17,441 nt of DNA, taken from contig JAITAD010000059.1 of the NCBI GenBank assembly GCA_031284275.1, positions 1-17,441 on the forward strand, read 5' to 3'. Each line of letters begins with the position of its first letter. Position 1 is the first letter of the stretch. Positions 5,401 through 11,314 of the stretch are shown here, piece by piece. The notes below the pieces were generated by a model. The model did not search any database. It saw only the letters and a list, made by a program, of their open reading frames with translations, and was not told the origin of the DNA. The DNA is from Tannerellaceae bacterium (lineage in GTDB: Bacteria; Bacteroidota; Bacteroidia; Bacteroidales; Tannerellaceae). The translations under genes and the position numbers were made by a program.

Positions 5401-8400
5401 TGCGGCGTTTTCCGGACGAACGTCCCAAGCGATGCCCTTGTCAGGGGATTCTGCGGGGAAGAGTATCGCTTGCAACTCTATGGTTGAACCTTTTGCGGTA
5501 TTGGTCTGTCGGTTTCCATAGGGATTTTCCACCACGATACTGTCCAACGGGAGGGGCTTGGTCTGTATCAGGAAAGTATCGCTATGTCCGTTTGCGGTGA
5601 TTACGGAAACTTTCACAAGGACATCCGGCCGTAAAACTTTGAGATGTCGAGGGACGTCTTGCAGGGTGGGGGTAGTGCCATATATGTCATCGAAGACTGC
5701 TGCGCCGGTAGGGAAGATGTTCCACGTGACCGTCCGAACGGTAGTTTCTTCCGGCGACAGGCGCGGATAGAGGGTTATCGTTTGCCGATAAGCCATCTTG
5801 ATACTGCTTGCTCCCGCAGCATTACGCAACGTGACCGATCGGGGAGAAACTTCGGCTACATCTATAGGGTGCAGGGCATACCTTTTTGATCCGTCGGTGC
5901 TCTCGACACGCACTTGGAAACGTACGCCGGCCATATCGGCCTTTACGGCGCGAACCGTCCCCGAAGGGTTGGAAAGAACGAACGAAGCGCAATCAGGCGT
6001 CATAGAAACGATAGACCAGCGTAACTCTTTGTGTGTAGCGTTCGAGGGCGTGATGAGGACTTCGAGACGAGGACTGTCCCCATAGCCGATGGACGAGGAA
6101 GTGAGTCCCGAGCTGTTTACGATCTGCAAGCTGGTGATGGGAACATGGACGCTGTCAATGGTGAAAGTGGCAGCAAGATTGGAACCGTCGGTAGTTTTTG
6201 CTATCACCTTAACAGGCAACGTGTAACCCGGCAACAAAGAGATGCGTCGGTAAGTATTGACGGCGACGTCGGTGAACTCTGCCGCCTCGGGCGGAGAGAT
6301 TTCCCAATTCAGGACAGGGTTGGGTGCATTGGCGGGAAAGATCGTCGCATAAACGTCGAACGCAGTAGCGTTGTTGAGCAAGGCGACGGTCTGCCCGTTG
6401 CTGTCCCGTATGGACAAAGAATCGACAGTTTTTTGAGCAACGGTGATGTTGTAAGACACCGCCACTTCGGGAAACTCCTCGATATAGGCACGGACATTCG
6501 CTGTAGCGCCGAACTCTTCTGTCCTGACCGTACGCTCGGAAGCATGGGCATCGCCATCAATGAATGTCGCTACGTTGGAGGGAGTGATAGCCCATGTAGG
6601 CGTCTGTATGGAAGCTTCCATAGGGGTTACGACGGTATGCAGCGGGATATCTATCCCTCTTCGGGAAACGGCCGAAGACGTCCTGCCTTTATCGTCGAAG
6701 ATGGTGATGACTTTCGGTGAGATAAAAGAAAGGCTTACGTTTTCTGTCGGCACAAAGTCAAAGATTCCGTTGGCATTGGCAGATAGGGGGTCTCTGCCCG
6801 TACAGGCGAGCGCCACCAGATTAAAACCTCGTTTCGTGCGGGGGTGGAAAATAAATCGCGCTCCACGTTTTACGGCGTAAGCGCCCCATGGTTTGTCGTA
6901 CACCACTTCGGGATGCAGTTGGGGCAGATTGACCGTCCATACTTCGTCCGGAAAAACCATTTGCGGTTCCTCGTTGTTGTAGATACATGTAGCGTTAGCC
7001 GTGAGGAAGTAAGAGTCGCTCGACCGATGGACTGCGCTTCCCGACGTTGGTGGGGATACCGCATATTTTGAAACCTTGTTCCCCGTCACCCACGTGTCAA
7101 GAAGGGACAGTATCGCATGGTTATTCACATAGAAAGCGCCTCCGTAAGCCGGCCCTAACCCGTTAGTGGCAACGTTCCCCGACACCACCGTTCCGCCGTC
7201 AATGTCAAGGCTCGCCCCATTATCCAGATAACATGCGCCACCCCATGCTGCCTTTGTAGTGGCTTCGGAGAATGAGGCTACATTATTACGTAACTCCCCT
7301 CCTTGAAATCTCAATACGCAGCCATCCAGAAAGATACCTCCGCCGTACCCTTCGTCGTTTGTTGAAGAGGTAGCGGCGTTTCCTTCTATGGATGCCCATT
7401 TTGCCTGTATCAACGCCGATTGGGGGGCTGCAAAAAACAAGCCGCCGCCATATCCTGCCCCTGCTTTGGCGGCATAGTTGCGTTCCACGACGAACGTGTC
7501 GGCTTTTACCGTAAACTGAGCGCAGGAATAGATAGCCCCTCCTGCACCCATACCTTGGGCAGCGGCCGTGTTGTCGCTGAAATATGCCGACCCGAAGATG
7601 TTCACCTCCGCCAGCCTTTCTGCATAGATAGCTCCGCCCCGTCCCTGTTCCCCAAGGGTGGCCGCCACGTTGCGGGCAAACACCGATCGCCCTTTCAAAA
7701 TGATCCTCGGCACGGCATCTCCTCCACCCCCAAGGCAGGCTATCGCTCCCCCTGCACCGTCAGCGCAGAGGTTTCGGTTGTCTTCGAAATGCACATCTAT
7801 CAGCGTCACTGAAGCAGCTCCCGTGACAAGCAACCCTCCACCTTTTCCTGTCGCCGGATAACGATTTACCCCTAAGATGAGATAATCCGGTTCTCCGGCA
7901 GCATTCCCGTTACAAATGGTCAGGTTTTGCAACGTCACCTCGCCGGCAGCGATGACCATTACCCGATGTTCAGCCGGCGGTAACAGTATCGTCTTCTCGG
8001 AAGGAGAGAGCGCATCATCCTGCATACCGACATATCCCCCTTTGATGGTGAGGCTTTTCCCTATGGGATAGGAGTAGTAGCCCTCGGGGCGGGGAAGCGT
8101 CGCCGTATAGCTTCCCACCTGCAACAACAGCTCGTCGCCCGCCTCCGCTCGTTCCAACGCCTCCCAAAGCCGTATTGCCGTCTGCCATGATGAAGCAGGC
8201 GAATTCATATCTTCCGCATCATACAGCTTCGGTTTCACGTACCATGTACGTGCCTCCAATTCTCCTATTCCGCAAAATGTCGCCCCCGGACACAGCATTG
8301 TTCCCCAAAGAGCCAATACAATCAAACGCCCGACAGCAGCCGCTCCCGAACTGCTTCTCCGCAGCCTCGCCTGAACGTTCAATCCCATCCCTGCTTCCAT
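2413..8400 (-). CDS. Giant secreted protein: Pmp-like beta-helix, 14 Ig-like repeats, T9SS-like C-terminal domain
   Basis: This single uninterrupted frame encodes 1995 residues. A basic N-terminus (ARLRR) and a hydrophobic core at about 25-43 look like a signal peptide, with possible cleavage after ELEA (47-50); no lipobox is convincing. Residues 52-185 include a GKSLTIKGGY strand typical of pectate-lyase-like folds. Residues 186-445 carry eight GG[AG]-type beta-helix turns. Residues about 562-1913 are 14 Ig-like units of about 97 residues, and 1914-1995 resemble a T9SS sorting domain. I infer export through Sec and then T9SS to the cell surface or medium, perhaps as an adhesin or a rod-like stalk; no catalytic site is visible. 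The start could instead be Met5 (ATG at 8388), which has GGAAG 5 bases upstream. It is transcribed away from rplM and towards the tRNA pair, with no terminator visible. Confidence 0.92.
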   Translation of the reverse strand: MEAGMGLNVQARLRRSSSGAAAVGRLIVLALWGTMLCPGATFCGIGELEARTWYVKPKLYDAEDMNSPASSWQTAIRLWEALERAEAGDELLLQVGSYTATLPRPEGYYSYPIGKSLTIKGGYVGMQDDALSPSEKTILLPPAEHRVMVIAAGEVTLQNLTICNGNAAGEPDYLILGVNRYPATGKGGGLLVTGAASVTLIDVHFEDNRNLCADGAGGAIACLGGGGDAVPRIILKGRSVFARNVAATLGEQGRGGAIYAERLAEVNIFGSAYFSDNTAAAQGMGAGGAIYSCAQFTVKADTFVVERNYAAKAGAGYGGGLFFAAPQSALIQAKWASIEGNAATSSTNDEGYGGGIFLDGCVLRFQGGELRNNVASFSEATTKAAWGGACYLDNGASLDIDGGTVVSGNVATNGLGPAYGGAFYVNNHAILSLLDTWVTGNKVSKYAVSPPTSGSAVHRSSDSYFLTANATCIYNNEEPQMVFPDEVWTVNLPQLHPEVVYDKPWGAYAVKRGARFIFHPRTKRGFNLVALACTGRDPLSANANGIFDFVPTENVSLSFISPKVITIFDDKGRTSSAVSRRGIDIPLHTVVTPMEASIQTPTWAITPSNVATFIDGDAHASERTVRTEEFGATANVRAYIEEFPEVAVSYNITVAQKTVDSLSIRDSNGQTVALLNNATAFDVYATIFPANAPNPVLNWEISPPEAAEFTDVAVNTYRRISLLPGYTLPVKVIAKTTDGSNLAATFTIDSVHVPITSLQIVNSSGLTSSSIGYGDSPRLEVLITPSNATHKELRWSIVSMTPDCASFVLSNPSGTVRAVKADMAGVRFQVRVESTDGSKRYALHPIDVAEVSPRSVTLRNAAGASSIKMAYRQTITLYPRLSPEETTVRTVTWNIFPTGAAVFDDIYGTTPTLQDVPRHLKVLRPDVLVKVSVITANGHSDTFLIQTKPLPLDSIVVENPYGNRQTNTAKGSTIELQAILFPAESPDKGIAWDVRPENAARLTPSPNALTCGVEVLRSDVDIYVTAIATKETSNGVRGNHVIHIAPKPVVKVSLEDEGGGKSSVIPYNGSITLKASHAPEDADRAVYQWTVSPSGVLEFTDTNPINSVRTLKALKSGTQAIVTVSIGERESSYTVIVAERPNYASALTLHDANNTVVSEVLFGDSIELTASLFPTDALNNALEWEVMPVGYAVFTGGEGPTRTIKPTEPNATLIRVCVSTSNADYPDAPKLTAEYLISIGKTPLTGVSITNPNDASKTYHAGDIVSLVSSFTPEKGTNGALTWKVTPPEAAEVLGKDGDVIRSVKLLQANTRTGVSVHSKDGTNLSDTVYLTTESIDVENVSIICENENDDNAFNRNDIITLQAILNPSNATTQAVSWEISPEGAVAFLTPNDSAALKRQLQVKQSNVDVTVTVYADNRRRAASYTFHVRSTLVTALTLVAPPAPNIFHVGDKILLTADYLPTDATNPSLTWTISPEGAAEFLLPDEIDNQRERILHILRQEKLIKVSVFAGDGSNKTSFCSLTAETVPLEAFTLTDTNGRLESAIDVGATVCLVAGFLPSNATDTELDWQLSSEAAAFVSVTTETPGMKYVKALQPLSEVTVTATSKSRPILSCTYHLTINPYPITKISILNEQGQDSSYLNPNNTITLTADAFPIAGTLQAFDWHIFPIGAAEFVSNDQPTGKTQVIRALKANVTATVVAVAKDQAQRSAMHTLLIRPLTLQSFTLQDAEGNTSSTVDIYQNIPLEIVLTPSEAPLPTLQWTVDPVDAATLTEEVADDPLHRVLTPIRSDVTITVSVQPVDDLWPAATYSLAVRLIPITGLSLSAFNDISTIYMGETLALTAIITPSWATYQTLSWSISPENAASFSDPTSANSLTRTLTALQEWQKVDIVVTATDGTHAKAGFSFSILPPLSEVPVNETAPDVRYLAGGRLHLLRLAGVRCCLFDISGRVLDVFTPSTLDEEHFLSRPLPPGLYILSAPVPSRPQLFRLLVR
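2416..2661 (-). other. T9SS type A-like C-terminal sorting domain (residues 1914-1995)
   Basis: The last 82 residues follow the Por-secretion tail pattern: a strand leading to LFDISGRVLDVF, then PLPPGLYILSA, then a closing basic strand FRLLVR. The usual YPNP motif near the start is absent (VRYLAGG stands there), and the terminal lysine-rich motif is arginine-rich. Family knowledge: such domains direct Sec-exported proteins through the type IX system of Bacteroidota and are normally cleaved. Confidence 0.7.
2662..6717 (-). repeat. Array of 14 Ig-like (BIG2-like) repeats in the giant protein (residues about 562-1913)
   Basis: Fourteen consecutive units of about 97 residues share one pattern. 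It runs: an opening strand such as PITGLSL, a variable DxNG turn, I-x-L-x-A, then P-x-x-A, then L-x-W-x-[IV]-x-P-x-x-A-A-x-F, then R-x-L-x-x-L-x-x-x-V-x-V-x-V, and often DGSN or DGT before the last strand. Every unit keeps the central tryptophan (for example LNWEISP, LTWTISP, LSWSISP). The first unit and units 3 and 11 are the most divergent. The units differ enough that recent duplication is unlikely. Confidence 0.85.
7066..7845 (-). repeat. Eight Pmp-like beta-helix repeats in the giant protein (residues about 186-445)
   Basis: Eight turns each combine a glycine motif with a downstream xxxN motif. In order the glycine motifs are GGGLLV, GGAIAC, GGAIYA, GGAIYS, GGGLFF, GGGIFL, GGACYL and GGAFYV. 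The asparagine motifs are FEDNRN, FARNVA, FSDNTA, VERNYA, IEGNAA, LRNNVA, VSGNVA and VTGNKV. The GGAI plus FxxN pairing is the signature of chlamydial polymorphic outer membrane protein repeats and predicts a right-handed parallel beta-helix. Confidence 0.82.
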
Positions 8401-8470
8401 CTATAAGCTACTGTGCGTGCCTGATACGTGTCTAACGTCCAACGTCCGTCTCCATCCCCCATTGAAGCTG

Positions 8471-8478
8471 CAAAACTA
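8471..8478 (-). promoter_or_regulatory. Possible -7 box for the giant gene
   Basis: TAGTTTTG on the - strand fits TAnnTTTG and would start transcription near 8464, about 64 bases before the ATG at 8400. I see no good -33 TTTG at the expected distance, so this is a half-supported promoter. Confidence 0.45.
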
Positions 8479-8497
8479 CGAAAAAAAGGTGTAAAGT

Positions 8498-8527
8498 TTT
8501 GCCGTTAGAAAAGAAGTTGTACTTTTG
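8498..8527 (+). promoter_or_regulatory. Predicted Bacteroidota-type promoter of the rplM operon
   Basis: TTTG (8498-8501) and TACTTTTG (8520-8527, fitting TAnnTTTG) are separated by 18 bases, close to the usual 19-21. Predicted transcription starts near 8534, giving a leader of about 35 bases before rplM. This is the best promoter match in the window. Confidence 0.75.
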
Positions 8528-8568
8528 CCCTCCGATTTGTGTGGAAATAAAAGTAATGGATTTTGCAC

Positions 8569-9024
8569 GTGAATACACTCAGTTACAAGACCGTATCAGC
8601 TAATAAGGCGACCGTCACGAAAGAGTGGGTCGTGGTGGACGCCGAAGGGCAGGCGCTTGGGCGCGTGTGCTCGAAAGTAGCCAAGTTGCTTCGCGGCAAG
8701 TACAAACCGAACTTCACCCCGCACGTGGATTGTGGCGATAATGTGATTGTCGTGAATGCCGATAAGGTAGTCCTGACAGGTAAGAAATGGACGGACAGAG
8801 TCTATCTTCGTTATTCCGGTTACCCCGGCGGCCAACGTGCCATGTCCCCTGCACGTCTGAAAGAAAAGGGTGAAGACCGTCTTTTTCGCAAAGTAGTGAA
8901 AGGGATGCTTCCCAAGAATCGGTTGGGAGACGCTATCTTGGGCAACCTCTACGTCTATGCCGGTACGGAGCATCGTCACGAAGCGCAGCAACCCAAAGTA
9001 ATTGACATCAACACATACAAGTAA
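8569..9024 (+). CDS. rplM: Large ribosomal subunit protein L13 (uL13)
   Basis: L13 is an early-assembling 50S protein that binds 23S rRNA. The product keeps family landmarks: the KEWVVVDAEGQALGR opening, LLRGKYKPNFTPHVDCGD, the GYPGG turn, and VVKGMLPKNRLG followed by LYVYAG and EHRHEAQQP. I chose the GTG at 8569 (151 residues, beginning NTLSYKT) because Bacteroidales homologues begin at this point and GGA at 8558-8560 sits at a suitable distance. An in-frame TTG at 8563 would add two residues. The gene opens the operon and is followed 12 bases later by rpsI, its usual partner. Confidence 0.97.
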   Translation: MNTLSYKTVSANKATVTKEWVVVDAEGQALGRVCSKVAKLLRGKYKPNFTPHVDCGDNVIVVNADKVVLTGKKWTDRVYLRYSGYPGGQRAMSPARLKEKGEDRLFRKVVKGMLPKNRLGDAILGNLYVYAGTEHRHEAQQPKVIDINTYK

Positions 9025-9036
9025 CTTAGCGAAAGG

Positions 9037-9423
9037 ATGGCACTCATCACAGCAATAGGACGGCGGAAAGAGGCGGTAGCCCGCATATTCCTCAAAGAAG
9101 GGACAGGTAAAATCACCATCAATAAGCGGGATCTTGAGCAATATTTCCCCTCTCCCCTCCTCCAATACGTTGTCAGGCAGCCGCTGAATAAATTGGAAGC
9201 AGCCGATAAGTACGACATCCAAATCAACTTGGATGGTGGCGGTTTCAAAGGCCAGTCGGAGGCGGCGAGGCTTGGGATAGCGCGAGCGCTCATCAAGATA
9301 TCCGCAGAGGTCAAGCCTATTCTCCGCGCCGAAGGTTTCGTCACGCGTGACCCCCGCACTGTGGAACGTAAGAAGCCCGGGCGTCCCAAAGCACGCAAGC
9401 GTTTCCAATTCAGCAAACGTTAA
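9037..9423 (+). CDS. rpsI: Small ribosomal subunit protein S9 (uS9)
   Basis: S9 is a 30S head protein whose C-terminal tail reaches the P-site tRNA. The 128-residue product shows the family opening GRRKEAVARIFLKEGTGKI, the middle block GGGFKGQSEAARLGIARAL, and the basic tail ending RKRFQFSKR, whose last arginine is the conserved tRNA-contacting residue. AAAGG directly precedes the ATG. It is co-transcribed with rplM; a 148-base gap with RNA-like structure separates it from rpsB. Confidence 0.98.
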   Translation: MALITAIGRRKEAVARIFLKEGTGKITINKRDLEQYFPSPLLQYVVRQPLNKLEAADKYDIQINLDGGGFKGQSEAARLGIARALIKISAEVKPILRAEGFVTRDPRTVERKKPGRPKARKRFQFSKR

Positions 9424-9447
9424 TTGTATTGAGACAAATAGCGAGAG

Positions 9448-9522
9448 CGTTTAGTATCTAAACGGCGAGGACTCCTCATTCATCAGGCAGGTAGCGAACC
9501 GGCCACCTGCCACGAGGGCTAC
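9448..9522 (+). promoter_or_regulatory. Candidate structured RNA leader upstream of rpsB
   Basis: Within the 148-base gap 9424-9571, a perfect 7-pair hairpin CGTTTAG-TAT-CTAAACG (9448-9464) is followed by CCTC (9474-9477), which can pair with GAGG at 9467-9470 or with GAGG at 9514-9517 but not both. A second perfect 7-pair stem is GGCAGGT (9486-9492) with ACCTGCC (9505-9511). GTAGC (9491-9495) is also complementary to GCTAC (9518-9522). No U-run follows any stem, so these are not standard intrinsic terminators, and I see no TAnnTTTG promoter in the gap. S2 autoregulates rpsB-tsf through an mRNA leader in gammaproteobacteria; a similar role here is inference. Confidence 0.5.
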
Positions 9523-9571
9523 TTCGACGTTGCTTCATCCGGAAAGAACGTAAACGAACAGATAGAATCTA

Positions 9572-10465
9572 ATGACAACAGTTACCTTTGAACAATTACT
9601 TGAAGCGGGTGCGCATTTCGGCCATCTGAAAAGGAAGTGGAACCCTGCTATGGCGCCCTATATCTTCGCCGAGCGAAACGGTATCCATATCATTGACCTG
9701 CATAAGACCGTTTCCAAACTCGAAGAGGCTTCGCAAGTATTGAAAGATTTTGCCCTCGACGGCAAGCGCATCCTTTTCGTAGCGACGAAAAAGCAGGTGC
9801 GTCAGGTGGTGGCCGAGCAAGTGGCGGCTACGGGAATGCCCTACGTCGTTGAGCGTTGGCCGGGTGGTATGCTTACCAATTTCCCCACCATCCGTAAGGC
9901 CATCAAAAAGATGTCCGCCATTGATAAGATGAGTAAGGATGGCACTTATGACAACCTCTCCAAACGGGAAAAGTTGCAGATAACCCGTCAGCGGGCGAAA
10001 CTTGAAAAGATGTTGGGATCGATAGCCGACATGGCACGTCTGCCGGCAGCGCTTTTCGTCGTGGATGTACTCAAAGAGCACATCGCCGTACGCGAAGCCA
10101 AGCGGCTCGGTATTCCGGTCTTCGCCATCGTAGACACCAACTCCGACCCTGCTTCCATAGACCACATTATCCCCGCTAACGACGACGCAACCAAGTCCGT
10201 CGAACTTATCATCAACACTGTCTGCGCCGCCATTAAGGAAGGGTTGGATGAACGCAAAGCCCGCAAGCCCGAAGAGGATACTCCCGCCGAAGGTGAAGAG
10301 GCAGTCCCGACGAGGAAAGACCGCCGCGCCCGTGTCGGCCGTAAAGCTTCGCAAGCCGCTGCTGAAGCTGCTGTAACTGAGGCAGCCGCACCCGAAACTC
10401 ACGAAGCAGAGGCCGCAGCTCCCGAAGCGGTCGTTCCCGAACCTGAAAAAAGGGAAGAAGCATAA
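9572..10465 (+). CDS. rpsB: Small ribosomal subunit protein S2 (uS2) with a long C-terminal tail
   Basis: S2 binds late to the 30S subunit beside S1. The 297-residue protein contains the AGAHFGHLKRKWNP segment (12-25), the signature RNGIHIIDLHKTV, and the block ALFVVDVLKEHIAVREA followed by IPVFAIVDTNSDP. The body ends near residue 228. About 70 further residues form an Ala/Glu/Pro-rich low-complexity tail interrupted by a basic stretch (RKDRRARVGRK). E. coli S2 has 241 residues, so the tail is an extension. The ATG has only a weak Shine-Dalgarno sequence, and the 148-base structured gap precedes it. The tsf gene follows after 24 bases, the universal rpsB-tsf pairing. Confidence 0.97.
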   Translation: MTTVTFEQLLEAGAHFGHLKRKWNPAMAPYIFAERNGIHIIDLHKTVSKLEEASQVLKDFALDGKRILFVATKKQVRQVVAEQVAATGMPYVVERWPGGMLTNFPTIRKAIKKMSAIDKMSKDGTYDNLSKREKLQITRQRAKLEKMLGSIADMARLPAALFVVDVLKEHIAVREAKRLGIPVFAIVDTNSDPASIDHIIPANDDATKSVELIINTVCAAIKEGLDERKARKPEEDTPAEGEEAVPTRKDRRARVGRKASQAAAEAAVTEAAAPETHEAEAAAPEAVVPEPEKREEA

Positions 10466-10489
10466 CACGAACAACAAGTCAAAAGAGAT

Positions 10490-11314
10490 ATGGCAGTTAC
10501 AATGGCAGAGATAACCCACCTGCGCAAAATGAGCGGGGCCGGGATGATGGACTGTAAAAACGCCTTACAGGAAGCCGGAGGAGACTTCGAGAAGGCAATG
10601 GAGATTATTCGCAAGAAAGGACAAGCGGTTGCGGCAAAACGTTCCGATCGCGAAGCCTCCGAAGGGTGTGTGTTGGCAGCCGAAAAGGAAGGGTTTGCCG
10701 CCATTGTCGCCCTCAAATGTGAAACCGACTTCGTCGCAAAGAATGCGGAGTTTGCCGGCCTTACGCGGCAAATCCTTGACCTTGTTATGGATATCAAGCC
10801 GGCTTCGTTGGAAGCCTTGCTTGCCGCCTCGCTTGCCGACGGCCGTTCCGTGCAGGAGCATATCACCGACCGTATCGGGGTGACGGGTGAGAAAATGGAG
10901 TTGGGCTACTACGAGTTCGTCAAGGGCGAGTCCACCATCTCCTACATCCATCCGGGAAACAAGTTGGCGACCATCGTGGCATTCAACGAGAAGGTAGAAC
11001 GTCAGCCTGCCCGCGACGTGGCCATGCAGGTGGCGGCGATGAATCCGGTAGCCGTCCGTCCGGAGGAAGTTCCCCAAAAGACGATCGAGCAGGAGTTGGA
11101 TATCGCCCGCGACAAAGCACGTCAGGCCGGTAAGCCGGAAAATCTCCTCGACCGTATTGCGCAGGGCGCTATCCAGAAGTATTACAAGGAAAACACCTTG
11201 CTACAACAGGAGTTTGTCAAAGACAACAAACTCACCATTGAGCAGTACCTCAAAAAGCAGTCGCCCACCCTCACGGTCAGCGCATTTTGCCGGATCACCC
11301 TCAACGTAGACTAA
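10490..11314 (+). CDS. tsf: Elongation factor Ts
   Basis: EF-Ts releases GDP from EF-Tu during translation. The 274-residue product begins with the UBA-like module (LRKMSGAGMMDCKNAL, 11-26) and carries the core motif TDFVAKN at 79-85, which contacts EF-Tu. The dimerisation and C-terminal regions follow to the end. The start MAVTMAEIT agrees with Bacteroidales homologues; ATG 10502 is an alternative. AAAAGAGA precedes the ATG. The stop TAA overlaps the stop of the converging rlmB gene. Confidence 0.97.
   Translation: MAVTMAEITHLRKMSGAGMMDCKNALQEAGGDFEKAMEIIRKKGQAVAAKRSDREASEGCVLAAEKEGFAAIVALKCETDFVAKNAEFAGLTRQILDLVMDIKPASLEALLAASLADGRSVQEHITDRIGVTGEKMELGYYEFVKGESTISYIHPGNKLATIVAFNEKVERQPARDVAMQVAAMNPVAVRPEEVPQKTIEQELDIARDKARQAGKPENLLDRIAQGAIQKYYKENTLLQQEFVKDNKLTIEQYLKKQSPTLTVSAFCRITLNVD

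Noticed and set aside
4621..5487. Long open frame on the + strand opposite the giant gene (also 6031-6720 and several shorter ones).
   Set aside because: They lie opposite a single 1995-residue frame with clear domains and repeats, their translations are rich in G and R without recognisable motifs, and they have no plausible start region.
2662..6717. Recent tandem DNA duplication or phase-variable repeats in the giant gene.
   Set aside because: The units are related as proteins, but I see no long near-identical DNA copies and no simple-sequence tracts that would slip.
8250..8400. Lipoprotein signal for the giant protein (cysteines at 37 and 43) and for the PBP4-like protein.
   Set aside because: Residues before the cysteines (TML, ATF and LLL) do not fit the [LVI][ASTVI][GAS]C lipobox, so ordinary signal peptides are more likely.
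9448..9511. Intrinsic terminator between rpsI and rpsB.
   Set aside because: Both hairpins lack a following T-run, and termination here would separate rpsB-tsf from the only promoter seen.
8596..10519. Two long - strand frames (8596-9408 and 9596-10519) opposite rplM-rpsI and rpsB.
   Set aside because: They mirror highly conserved ribosomal protein genes; the translations show no family features.
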